A stretch of DNA of 64,000 nucleotides from Larix kaempferi. Lineage: Eukaryota > Streptophyta > Pinopsida > Pinales > Pinaceae. This document shows, in pieces, positions 35,727 through 45,548 of the stretch (positions are counted from its first letter, which is position 1; every line of letters starts with the position of its first letter). The position numbers were made by a program, and so were the translations under genes. The notes beneath the pieces are model-generated. The model ran no database searches. It was not told where the DNA came from and was given only the letters and a program-made list of their open reading frames with translations. The stretch is from NCBI GenBank assembly GCA_027924585.1, contig BSBM01000050.1, forward strand, positions 372,001-436,000, in the 5' to 3' direction.

Positions 35727-36112
35727 TTTCGCCATAGTCAAGCTCACTTATCTTGTTAGCCCATTTTGCAAAACCTTAGCAAGTATTGTGCCTTACGAGC
35801 TATTCATTTAGAGCTAACTTTTTTATTTAAGCTTTTATGGGGCTTTCACAATCTAACATATGAGATATCATTTTGGGATTATATATGTAGAGTAGGTCAT
35901 TAATGCTTGTCCCATGTCCCGTGAAAATTAATCAAAATGATCAAATTTTCATGAATTTTAATAGCCCACTTAGCACTCATTGCATTAAGTGCTGCTCACA
36001 AGGACACTTATTGCATCATGTGATGCTGACAAGGATGAAGTAGTGGGATCGATACTAGCAAAACAAATCATACTGCATCAATCATCCCCTCCAACTTGCA
36101 CCAAGTAACTAT

Positions 36113-36176
36113 AACTTCTCAGGAAGGTCATCCATTCTATGACTCCTCTAGCTCAAGCACACTTAACCATGGAGTT
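36113..36176 (-). pseudogene. 5S rRNA-like block 2
   Basis: Same region of 5S as block 1, 449 bp away. Here the match is a little closer (AACTTCTCAGGAAGGTCATC, GCTCAAGCACACTTAACC, GGAGTT). It has diverged at several positions from any functional 5S, and again only the central and 3' part of the gene is present. Confidence 0.75.
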
Positions 36177-36959
36177 TTTCCCCACAATCAAGCCCACTTA
36201 GTTTGTTATCCCATTTGTAAGACCTTAGAAAATATTGCACCTTATGAACTAATCATTAAGAGCACCCTTCACTATCTTATTTAAGCTTTGTTGGGGGCTT
36301 ATCTATTCCAACATATGAGATATAATTTTTGGGATTGTTTGTGTCGAGTAAGTCATTAAGGAATGATCCATGTCCCATTAATACTAATGAGAATGATCAT
36401 TTTCTCATAAATTTGAATAGTATGCTTAACACTCATTGCATCAAGTGATGCTCTCAATGGTAAAGAAGTAGGAGTAAGACTAACAAAATGAATCACATAT
36501 CATCAACCATCACCTTTGCGTGCGTGCATGCATCGATCTACAATGATTCACCTTATCATATTATATTGTCAATTGAGTTGGCAAGGGTGGGTGGCCTTCA
36601 TTTCCACATAAGAATCCTTCATTACAGTCAAGTAATGGATTTCACAAAGTTTCTTTACTCTATTTAGGGTTTAATGAGGTCTATGAGCTAGCATGGTGTG
36701 GCACCTCTATGGAGTCTTTGAAAAAGTTCTATCATGGAAATCTAGTTGTGGATGAATTAACTAGTAACTTTCAAGGAGGAGATAGAAGTGGTGAGTTTTT
36801 TTAACACAAATTTCATGTTGGGGTGATAAAAATAAGTGGAAACATGTTAGTTTGCATAAGGAGAATATATCATGGGCCAAGTGTTGTTATTACAAGAGAA
36901 GGTAGTGGTTGTCATTTTATGGGAGATCAATTTTAGAAAATTCATTGTTCCATTGGATT

Positions 36960-37600
36960 TGTAATGTATGGAATTTTTTTTTTCATTTAGATTCTAAGTT
37001 ATTGTATTCTAACAAAGATATGTTTTGCATTCATTTTCAAGAACATGGAGAATGTTGAGCATATTAAGAAAGGTAAGTGGTTTTGGGGTTTCACCATTCC
37101 GTCTTTAAAAGGATGATTTCCTTGCCTCGAACCTTGAGTGCAAAAATATTTGGTCCAACCCATATGAGTAACAATCCTTGCTATCCCACTAGAAATTTGG
37201 AATGACACAACTCTTAAGGAAATAAGAAATAGCTTGGGGGCATTTCTAGAAATAGATGAAAGAACTAAATCACAAGTGAGTAATATTGTGGCTAGAATCT
37301 TGGTTGAAATAAATTTAGGAGAGGATTTATCAAAGAGTATAAAATAGAAGTGGGGAATAAGTGTCACTCCATTGTGTGCTCTATCACTTGTATGGTCATT
37401 TGAAGGAAGAGTGGCATATTTTGATGAAATTAAGATTTGAAAGGAAAAAGGACTATGGTATTATCATTAAGAATTTTGAGATGAGGAGAATTGAAGTAAT
37501 GCTTTCAACAGAGGATGGGGTTAATGTATTTCAAATCTATTCACATATCATAATCAAAGAATGGATAAGGATTCCCAATGGGTTTCAAAGATGAAAATTT
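36960..37600 (+). pseudogene. LINE B ORF1-like (DUF4283 and zinc knuckle), heavily decayed
   Basis: Across several frames the translation follows the plant LINE ORF1 pattern. PLEIWNDTTLKEIRNSLGAF and LEIDERTKSQVSNIVARILV correspond to the end of a DUF4283 domain. They are followed by HLYGHLKEEW, the second half of a CCHC-like knuckle with its last Cys changed to Trp. In an intact LINE this protein binds the element RNA. Many stops are present. Confidence 0.6.
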
Positions 37601-38519
37601 GGTATAAATGGATGGGATCATGGAAAACCCAATGTTGAGGAAGTGTTGTAGGATATAGAAATGGATATGCTATTAGGGCACAAAATAGACATGTTGATCA
37701 TGGGATTAAGCGTCGACATCATTATGGAATAGTTAATCCAATTAACAATTAACTACATCACCTGATGAAGGTATGCCGCATTTTTTCTTCCCTGCCTCTT
37801 CTTTGTTGGTTTCAAGTGAAAAAATGATCTCTCAATGGAAGGTATAAACCAAATAAACCAAGGGGTTGATTTAGAGAAGTAGATCATGGAAGCAAAATTC
37901 CATGCAAAGGAGGAGGGTTCGAAATACTTTGATAAATCCTTCCCTAATTATGCCACACAAGGCTCATTTATCCAACATTAGTTGACCCTCTTAGCCCTTT
38001 AAATTCCAAAGTGAAGGGGGAGGAGACTATACCTATGTTTCCCCATCCCATTTATCCAAATGAAATGAAGTCATCATGGAGAAGTCTAGACACAGTTTGA
38101 TGTTGATGAATAATTTTGAGGCATACCTAGAGGGAGGAGGGATTGAGGGAGGTTTGGTTTAGATATAGGGAAAGTGTCCTGCCATAATACTCCCAAGGGG
38201 AATTCATTTCTAAATCTAACTTGTCTTAAATAAGCGATGGAAATTCAAATAGGGAAACAACAAACAATATAATCCCGGGGTTCTTAGAGTGGGGCTAGCC
38301 TTAGTAAAAAGTAAAAGATGTTAACTCTTTCCCCAAACATCAATGCATGGGATGCCTCCTATTATAAAACAAGCTCTAAAAATTATAGTTAAGATGCATA
38401 GACGAGATATCCTAATGGTTCATGAAACTATGGTTGAGGGAGTGAACGTTAGATGAATTTTAGTTTTTATTTTTAAAATTGGGACTTTAAAACCCTATAT
38501 GCTATAGGAAAATCAAGGA

Positions 38520-39632
38520 GTGGCATGATGGGATGGAATAGATCATTACAATCTCTAAATTATTCTTTGACTCCTAGTGGCATATGGACTAAACTTCATT
38601 CCTCGGAGACTAAAAAGACTTACTCATTGGTAAATATTTATGGTTGATACAATGATCAAAAGGTATTTTGGGATGACTTTTTCAAACATGATTTAGTAAT
38701 GCATGCGAGTATCATAGTTGGGGGGAATTTAAACTGAATCACTCAAAGAGTAGAGGTTTAGGGAGTAGCAATTAAGATGGATCCATTATAAAATTACTTT
38801 CTCCATAAAATTGAGGAAACAAGTTTATGTTATGTTGAACCCACCTAGTTGATGAAAACATGGAGGAATTCAGAGTAAGTGTGGAGGCACCATCAAAATG
38901 GATGGATATGTTTTTGGTTTCGTATATGATGATGGTCATGGGTGTGCATGGGGGATCTTCAAATAATTTACCTATTATGCTCCAAATTAAAAAAGAAGAT
39001 GATAAGATACTAAGGCCTTTTATATTTAATCCTATATGTGATTAAGAACTTGTCAAATTAGTTAAATATGAGTGGAGACCCTTTGACCCAACAGATGAAG
39101 GAATTGTAGTGTTCCAATTCTAAAAAAAATCAAAATGTTAAAGTGTACAAATGCAACACGTGCCAATAGGAACTACTTATAGTGGAATCTCAGATATATC
39201 AACTCTTTGAACATAACAATAATAGAGTCTTCTCAAAGGATGATAAATATAACTAAGAGGAAGTTGTTATACTAGGAGGAGACAAAATGGAGGATGAAAA
39301 GCCAAGAAATTTGGTTGGACCATGGAATGAAAATACTATTTCTTTTCCATAATTATGCTAAGCAATGAAAAACTAATAATACTACGTGGGAGATGGAAAA
39401 ATAAGATAACAATAGTGTAAGGTGATTTCATGTCATAACAGAATGGGGGGATCTCATTTTTAGAGACTATATCATGAACTACCTTTGGAATGAAATAATT
39501 AGACTCGCGTCTTTCTTCCCAAGGTTTGAATATGATGATACCGATGAAGAGCTTATGGTAGATATTTTAAAAGAGGAATTAAATAAATGGTACTATTATC
39601 CTCTCAAAAGGACAAAATCCTTGGTCTAGATG
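38520..39632 (+). pseudogene. LINE B ORF2 endonuclease and pre-RT linker, heavily decayed
   Basis: Readable pieces are NIYG, then FWDDFFKHDLVM, IVGGNLN (the endonuclease GGDLN-type box with Asp changed to Asn), KTWRNSE, NNLPIMLQ and RPFIFNP. The linker before RT then reads ETKWRMKSQEIWLDHGMK, NTTWEMEK, SFFPRFEYDDTDEELM and LKEELNKWYY. These are the landmarks of an L1-type ORF2 protein, which nicks DNA and primes reverse transcription. The reading breaks at the TGTTAGC end of the inserted element at 39638. Confidence 0.62.
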
Positions 39633-39637
39633 GGTAG

Positions 39638-41063
39638 TGTTAGCTCTCCAGGAATCTTTCAAGGTTGTGATTGAAAGAGCCTAGTAACTTAAACTCACTT
39701 TAAAGGGTGGGGTATGTTTGGATCAAGTTTGATGACTAAATCGAAGCTCACACACTCAAACACGCATGGAGACACTCAGGTGGACAAGGCTTTTACCACT
39801 ACTGTTTCAGAGAGTTGATAAAAGATAAATGAGGGTGAAATCTTTATCGTGCTAGCAGACTCATACACAGAAACATGTATATAAATGGCTAATCACAACA
39901 AATAAATAACATGATGTTCAATTATTGATACAAAGATAGGATTACAACTATCTGGCATAGACAAGAGAACACACATGAAATAACACAATCCACTGCGAAT
40001 ACATAAAGGTAAGAAAGGAAGTCTGAACGCCAATAGTAAAAGAAGCTTATATAACTGAGATGCCACTGAAAGTATGAGAATACAAATATAAAAAAGTCTC
40101 TCCAAAATCCCCTATGTTCTACTTCAGTTCTGGGCTTTATAGCCATTACAAAGTTTTTCAGATCCCAAAAAGATGGATCGAATATACTAAAAACAACAAC
40201 TAAGAATAGTTAATGAAAGATGTGATAGTGTGTTATGATCAAAATATCTGATCCTTGTTGATACACCTACACTTGACAGCTGAAACGAGCCTCTGGGGGC
40301 TGGAGGACCAGTTTGAAACTGATGTCTGCAAAAACCTGTAGACGTCCTTTTCTAAGAATGGACAGGAATATTCCACTATTAATCTTGCTGGCACCCTCAG
40401 TCTAGGACCAGAGGTGATCATGATGCACTTGAACGTTTATCAATCCCCTGAAAATGCCTTTAAGATGCTCAGACCAACAAAAAAGGGGTTTTATGCCCAA
40501 AGAGAGACCTCTGCATTTTCTGTGTTTTCGGTAGCTAACCAAACTAGGCTTGAAAAGGATAAGCAACCGAAAACCTTGTATTCGGTGGTTAATGAATTAG
40601 ATTAACGCTTCGCCTAAACCACCGAATCGCTTTAAGGCGTTGGGAACCTTTCTCTCTTTTCGGTAACCGGGAGGGTTCTGCCTGTATGCCGTAAACTGCC
40701 AAATCGGGATTCGAAAACTAATGAATACCTCCTATGTTCGCCCAAGCTGCCGAAAACAATGTATGATCCGTCCTGCAAAAAGTTTTACAAAACTGTGTTT
40801 CTGACCTTTGCTACTCCTCTCCTTGCTGCTTGGCTTCCTCTTCCTCCTGGGCCAAAGCTGGAGTGTCAGCAAAATTGATTGCAACAGTTGCTAAGGTGTC
40901 GAGGTCTGACTGCACCTTGGGCTGGGGATTCTGAGTTTTTTCCTTACCCTCCAGAGACTCGACCTTTCTCCTCAGCCTGATATTTTCTCTGATCAGCCTA
41001 ATGTTTCTTCCTCTCATTTTGCCATGCTTCTTGGTCAACCCCAGTGCATTTTGATCGCTAACA
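39638..41063 (-). repeat. gag-only element 3' LTR
   Basis: 1426 bp. It aligns with 42554-44027 throughout but lacks the small poly(A) insertion of that copy. The empty site AAACCACCGAATC is at 40616-40628. Confidence 0.94.
40811..41060 (-). CDS. ORF inside the 3' LTR of the gag-only element
   Basis: A minus-strand frame covers the start of the LTR, with ATG at KMRGRNIRLIRENIRLRRKV. It is basic, then acidic (LAQEEEEAKQQGEE), and likely helical or coiled. The same frame is open in the other LTR copy with only a handful of residue differences. I recognise no family. Being in the LTR, it could be translated from the 5' copy only if the RNA start lies upstream of it, so it may instead be the end of a former internal gene. 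Function unknown. Confidence 0.35.
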
Positions 41064-41302
41064 ACTGGATCCAACTAGGATGGAGTCCTCCCTGCGAGGC
41101 TCCAAGAACCTAGTGGTTCCAGTCGCCTTTACCATTGGGCTATGGAGTCATCTGGCCTTTAGAATTGATCCTTGCAAACTTGGAACCTGTATGTAGCCTA
41201 CCTGTTTATTGAAGAAAAATGAAAACAACTGAAAGAATCTACTTGCTCATAGGACGAGTTTATTTTCTCTACCTACTCCTAACCCATTGTACTGCTGCTT
41301 GA

Positions 41303-41629
41303 TCAAGTAAACTCATGCTTCCAATGAAGCCATATCAGAAATTGATTTACTGAACTTGTTCTTGATTTTGACTCGAAAAATAATGGAATGCATAGCCAAC
41401 AGAAAAGTAGTTTGAACTGATGACAAAGCCAATTTTCATCTGACCAAAATAATTTAACATATATGTTGTTCATGGATTCCATATAGTTTGCGATAGGGTC
41501 ATTAAAGTCACAAAGAAATGCCTCTCCTTGCTGCTGTTCCAACTGACTGAGATGCTTTTGCTGAGGGTTGTCTTCATTGATCTTAATGCTGAATGTGGAC
41601 TGCTCAACCTCAGTCGGAGAAACATGCAT
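41303..41629 (-). CDS. 108-residue ORF downstream of gag in the gag-only element
   Basis: This ORF opens MHVSPTEVEQSTFSIKIN just after the gag stop (24-bp gap) and ends in a hydrophobic, aromatic tail (QFLIWLHWKHEFT). It could be a C-terminal continuation of the gag protein after a stop, or a separate small protein. I recognise no domain. Confidence 0.35.
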   Translation of the reverse strand: MHVSPTEVEQSTFSIKINEDNPQQKHLSQLEQQQGEAFLCDFNDPIANYMESMNNIYVKLFWSDENWLCHQFKLLFCWLCIPLFFESKSRTSSVNQFLIWLHWKHEFT

Positions 41630-41653
41630 GATGAACTGTTTATCTAGACTTTT

Positions 41654-42361
41654 CTATTCATCATCTTCCTCTTCATGTCTGCTGTAATCTGCCTTCGTCT
41701 GCAAATCTGAAAACTGAGAACTACCCTGAGTATTTGCTGTAAATTCAAAACTATGACATGTTGTTTCTTCAATCTGCCCATCGTCTTTTAAATTTTCAAA
41801 AGGAACAATCTGATCATGATCTTCATAACAATCAAAGATAGTAGATGCATTTAGTACAATGTCAAAAGCATCTACATTATGGTTAACATCTCGAATATCA
41901 TCAATATCTCGATCATAATGAAGAGCATCTTCTTCAACCATAGACCTTTCAGCACCATAATACTTTTCATGTCCATTAATTTGATGAAACAAATCATATT
42001 CATGATAGCATTCTTGAAAAAGGGCATCATCTAAAAATTTATCTTTACAAAACAAATTGAAAACATCATGAAAACCTTTCAAAGAGTTTATATTGGCGCC
42101 TGGGAGAGATCTGCACCAGTCAAGGGTTGCTCCCTTCAATGAGTATAGGAAAAGATTAATTCGAACATCCTCATGTATAATTTCAAGCCGATGAATAAAG
42201 TCATGAAAATCTAGTAAATGTTCAGCTGGTACTTCCCACTCTTCTCCTCGAAATTTAGGAAGACTATGATCCCATTCATCTCTACTAGGCACTGGATTAG
42301 GCAAACCAACAATCTCTGAAAAATCACAGAACGCATACCTCTTTGCCAAGATTTGGTTCAT
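41654..42361 (-). CDS. gag: gag-like protein of the gag-only element
   Basis: 235 residues and uninterrupted. The retrotransposon gag (capsid) core lies at about residues 45-110: LLDFHDFIHRLEIIHEDVRI, then LFLYSLKGATLDWCRSLP and FHDVFNLFCKDKF. The C-terminal half is acidic, and no zinc knuckle is seen. The protein would form or join a particle and package element RNA. It starts about 170 bp after the primer site and is the only large ORF inside the element. Being intact while pol is wholly absent fits a family that keeps Gag and borrows Pol. Confidence 0.82.
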   Translation of the reverse strand: MNQILAKRYAFCDFSEIVGLPNPVPSRDEWDHSLPKFRGEEWEVPAEHLLDFHDFIHRLEIIHEDVRINLFLYSLKGATLDWCRSLPGANINSLKGFHDVFNLFCKDKFLDDALFQECYHEYDLFHQINGHEKYYGAERSMVEEDALHYDRDIDDIRDVNHNVDAFDIVLNASTIFDCYEDHDQIVPFENLKDDGQIEETTCHSFEFTANTQGSSQFSDLQTKADYSRHEEEDDE

Positions 42362-42532
42362 TTCATACCAATGGAGTCGCCAGCAAATTTCTAAACAATG
42401 GAGCTGCCATTGAATCTGTCCTTCATGGAGTTTCCAGATAGATGATTACAACCAAGAAAATGTCCAGGCTTTGTCTATCATCAAAGCTGGATCTATGTCG
42501 TTCTCCTAGGTAAGCTGAGCTTCAATCTCCTC

Positions 42533-42550
42533 TCCCCGGCAACGACGCCA
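42533..42550 (-). other. primer binding site of the gag-only element (tRNA-Asp type)
   Basis: In element orientation TGGCGTCGTTGCCGGGGA begins three bases after the 5' LTR. It differs at one base from TGGCGCCGTTGCCGGGGA, the site complementary to plant tRNA-Asp used by Athila/Tat-type gypsy elements. Confidence 0.88.
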
Positions 42551-43530
42551 ATTTGTTAGCTCTCCAGGAGTCTTTCAAGGTTGTGATTGAAAGAGCTTGG
42601 TAACTTAAACTCACTTTAAAGGGTGGGGTATGTTTGGATCAAGTTGGATGACTAAATCAAAGCTCACACACTCAAACACGCATGGAGACACTCAGGTGGA
42701 CAAGGCTTTTACTACTACTACTTCAAAGAGTTGATAAAAGATAAATGACGGTGAAATCTTTATCATGCTAGCAGACTCATACACAGAAACATGTATATAA
42801 ATGGCTAATCACAACAAATAAATAACATGATGTTCAGTTATCGATACAAAGACATGATTACAACTATCTGGCATAGACAAGAGAACACACATGAAATAAC
42901 ACAATCCACTGCGAATACAAAAAGGTAAGAAAGGAAGTCCGAACGCCAATAGTAAAAGAAGCTTATATAATTGAGATTCCATTGAAAGTCTGAGAATACA
43001 AATATCAAAAAGTCTCTCCAAAATCCCCTACGTTCTACTTCAGTTCTGGGCTTTATAGCCATTACAAAGTTTTTCAGATCCCAAAAAGATGGATCGAATA
43101 TACTAAAAAAACAACTAAGAACAGTTAATGAAAGATGTGACAGTGTGTTATGATCAAAATAACTGATCCTTGTTGATACACCTACGCTTGACAGTTGAAA
43201 CGAGCCTCTGGGGGCTGGAGGACGAGTTTGAAACTGCTGTATGCAAAAACCTATAGACGTCCTTTTCTAAGAATAGACATGACTATTCCACTGTTATTCT
43301 TGCTGGCACCCTTAGTTTGGGACTAGAGATGATCATGATGCACTTGAACGTTTATCAATCCCCTGAAAACGCCTTTAAGATGCTCAGACCAACAAAAAAG
43401 GGGTTTGATGCCCAAAGAGAGACCTCTGCATTTTCTGTGTTTTCGGTAGCTAACAAAACTGGGCTTGAAAAGGATAAGCAACCGAAAACCTTGTATTCAG
43501 TGGTTAATGAATTAGATTAATGCTTCGCCT

Positions 43531-43592
43531 AAACCACCGAATCTTATTATGCTTTTTTTCTTTTGAAAAAAAAAAAAAAAAACCACCGAATC
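43531..43592 (+). mobile_element. tiny poly(A) retro-insertion with target duplication
   Basis: A segment TTATTATGCTTTTTTTC followed by a run of about 16 A lies between two copies of AAACCACCGAATC (43531-43543 and about 43580-43592). The partner LTR has a single copy and no insert. The short body, A tail and 12-13-bp duplication fit a severely truncated LINE product or a LINE-mobilised RNA. Confidence 0.7.
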
Positions 43593-43774
43593 GCTTTAAG
43601 GCGCCGGGAACCTTTCTCTCTTTTCGGTAGCCGGGAGGGTTCTACCTGTATGCCGTAAAACGCCAAATCGGGATTCGTCAGTTAATGAACAACTCCTATG
43701 TTTGCCTAAGCTGCTGAAAACGGTGTATGATCCAACCTGCAAAAAGTTTTACAAAACTGTGTTTCTTAACTTTG

Positions 43775-44002
43775 CTACTCCTCTCCTTGATGCTTGTCTT
43801 CCTCTTCCTCCTGGGCCAAAGATGGAGTGTCAGCAAAATTGATTGTAGCGGTTGCTAAGGTGTCGAGGTCTGATTGCACCTTGGGCTGGGGATTCTGAGT
43901 TTTTTCCTTACCCTCCAGAGACTTGACCTTTCTCCTCAGCCTAATATTTTCTCTGATCAGCCTAATGTTTCTTCCTCTCATTTTTCCATGCTTCTTGGTC
44001 AA
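43775..44002 (-). CDS. ORF inside the 5' LTR of the gag-only element
   Basis: The counterpart of the ORF at 40811-41060: same frame, same basic helix (KMRGRNIRLIRENIRLRRKV) and acidic tail, with changes such as E to K and A to S. No stop has appeared in either copy. Function unknown. Confidence 0.35.
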   Translation of the reverse strand: MTKKHGKMRGRNIRLIRENIRLRRKVKSLEGKEKTQNPQPKVQSDLDTLATATINFADTPSLAQEEEEDKHQGEE

Positions 44003-44032
44003 CCCCAGTGCATTTTGATCGCTAACAGGTAG

Positions 44033-44551
44033 ACCATTGAAATTTACACTAGAACCTATGACCTCTTGGAAGAGGATCTCCTTAGAGTTATTGAAAATTT
44101 AACAATTGCACTAATTCCAAATAAATAGTCTCTCTCCACTTTTAATCATTTCAAACCTATTTCATTGTGTAATATCATCTACAATATTATCTAAACAATA
44201 ATAGCTCAAAGATTAAATCATATATTTTTCGATTCTATATCTCTTGACAATTTGGGTTGCTTGGTGATAAATAGATACATGATGTTAGAGTGGCTTAGGA
44301 AGGGCCACATACTTAAGTTATGAATATTAGAACCATGGTTGTTAAGATTGATTTCAATGAATCATGTGATCTAGATGTTTTTGAGATTGATGTTTTCCAT
44401 ATTGGTTTTTGTCCCCCAATGGTGAATTGCATTGTAGGGAACCTCTCATTAGTATATTTTAAGTATTAATTAATGGTTTTTATTTTGGGTTCTTCAAAAC
44501 AATGAGAGCACTTAAGTAAGGAAGCCCATTGTCCCCTCTCTTATTTCTCAT
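44033..44551 (+). pseudogene. LINE B reverse transcriptase, front part, heavily decayed
   Basis: The RT reading resumes right after the GGTAG duplication. Landmarks in order are EPMTSWKRISLELL, FKPISLCNI-like FNLFHCVIS, FVPQWIG-like FLSPNGELHC, VLINGFYFGFFKTMRALK and GSPLSPLLFLIV, the last a strong LINE RT motif. Frames alternate and stops are frequent. The reading stops at the TGTTACACC start of Element 4. Confidence 0.65.
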
Positions 44552-45523
44552 TGTTACACCAAAATCTCGTCATCATGAGTCATGTGCTCTCTGGATGCCA
44601 TGATCCCTAAAGTCCCTAAGCTAAAACAACGAAAGAGGTGTTGTTGTCTTCCCCTTTAACCTTTTGTTGTCACTATGATGCGTCCTATTGTCCAGTAAGG
44701 TGCACCAGGTTCAAGGTGACGTACTCTGAAACCTAGCAAATCACGTCGGTGACACAGTCCGCCCTTGTACAAGGTGCGTTGATCGCTCTTTGGCGCATGT
44801 TTCCCTTGTGCAAGGTGTGTTGCAGTTGGTTAAAATGGAAAAAGAGAAGCTTCGAGTGACTTCTCGAAGCTTTGATGGCATAGACTTATCCCTACTTACC
44901 TGGAAAGGTGACAGTCGGTCCCATTACCTAATGGGATGATCCCTTAAGCCTCTCCCCTAAATACTCAACCTCTCTTATCCCTTTAGCTCTATATATATGA
45001 ACCCCCTCTCCATTGTTAATGGAGGAAGGATAGAGTACTCTTATGCTGGTGTAATTTCTCTATGTGATCCTCTTCATCCATTAAGAGGTTAGGCATTCAA
45101 TCTTGGAGGATAGGATTGTTGGAAGGAGGTTATGACGTCAAAGTTTTGGTCATAACATCTCTCCCTTTGTATTTCTTATCATTACATTTAATACAATTTC
45201 TTTCCATAAATTTTAGTGTGTTGATGATATTTAGGATTTTCCTCTTTGATTGTTAATCTAGATCAATTCATATCCATGCTCTTTTACCATTTGTTTGTTT
45301 CCACATGCTTTGCTTGGTTTTGCAACTAAAGATCTGAAGACTTGGGGCTTGGAGCAGTAAGGAGAAAGGAATTGCATAATTGAGGTAAGCCATCTCTTTA
45401 TTTGTCTTGCATTTCAATTGATCTAGGAAAGATACTCATGTTATGTACTCATTTGTTCTAGATCTAAACCATTTAGACAAGGGAGATCTATTTGAGTCCG
45501 CTCATACAGATTGTCCGTAAACA
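44552..45523 (+). repeat. Element 4 5' LTR
   Basis: It begins TGTTACACC inside the LINE B RT reading and ends near CCGTAAACA, four bases before a primer site. At 972 bp it contains a TATA box. No second copy is in the window, so its ends rest on the break in LINE B, the TG...CA ends and the primer site. Confidence 0.75.
44989..44998 (+). promoter_or_regulatory. TATA box of the Element 4 LTR
   Basis: CTATATATAT about 440 bp into the LTR, with an AGCTC/GAACCCC context that resembles a U3/R boundary. Confidence 0.5.
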
Positions 45524-45527
45524 AATT

Positions 45528-45546
45528 TGGCGACCATAATGGGGAT
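45528..45546 (+). other. Element 4 primer binding site
   Basis: TGGCGACCATAATGGGGAT directly follows the LTR. Sites starting TGGCGAC are used by Tat/Ogre-type elements, probably with a tRNA-Arg. I have not matched the exact tRNA. Confidence 0.6.
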
Positions 45547-45548
45547 AG

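Larger units (their letters stand above)
35429..36530. repeat. 5S-rRNA-derived tandem array, ~450-bp period
   Basis: The block GGGATTAT/GTT..GT...AG.AAGT.ATTAA starts near 35429, 35874 and 36331, giving periods of about 445 and 457 bp. Between these lie two 5S-like blocks. Other shared marks are CATATGAGATAT, AGCACTCATTGCAT and CAAGCACACTTAACCATG. This could be a Cassandra-type retroelement, whose LTRs carry 5S sequence, present in tandem, or a decayed 5S rDNA array. No primer site for tRNA-Met is visible. Confidence 0.7.
39638..44027 (-). mobile_element. gag-only LTR retrotransposon (TR-GAG type) inserted in LINE B
   Basis: The element is bounded by TGTTAGC...GCTAACA and by GGTAG on both sides (39633-39637 and 44028-44032). 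Its LTRs are 1426 and 1474 bp. The 1490-bp interior, read on the minus strand, has a tRNA-Asp primer site and one gag-like ORF, but no protease, RT, RNase H or integrase. It must have used the enzymes of another element. This matches the described TR-GAG class of non-autonomous elements. The LTRs differ by several percent by eye, so it is older than Element 2. Confidence 0.92.
42554..44027 (-). repeat. gag-only element 5' LTR
   Basis: 1474 bp, longer than its partner mainly because of a ~49-bp poly(A)-ended insertion near 43544-43579. Confidence 0.94.
36600..44551 (+). mobile_element. LINE B: old L1-type LINE, split by the gag-only element and cut by Element 4
   Basis: Decayed protein similarity in plant L1 order: an ORF1-like DUF4283/zinc-knuckle region (36960-37600), an endonuclease region (38520-39060), the linker before RT (39100-39632) and, after the 4.4-kb inserted element, the front of the RT (44033-44551). 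The RT reading is cut at 44552 by the LTR of Element 4. The rest of the RT is not found in the window and presumably lies beyond Element 4. Dense stops and frameshifts make this the most decayed element here. Confidence 0.7.

Noticed and set aside
35664-36176. Functional 5S rRNA genes
   Set aside because: Only about 60 bp of each matches, the gene ends are missing and many bases differ.
36999-37367. 122-residue minus-strand ORF as a gene
   Set aside because: The plus strand reads as LINE ORF1 in the same place, so this is its shadow.
44552-45523. Similarity of the Element 4 LTR (TGTTAC start) to the gag-only element LTR (TGTTAGC start)
   Set aside because: Apart from the first bases they do not align, and the primer sites differ, so they are different families.
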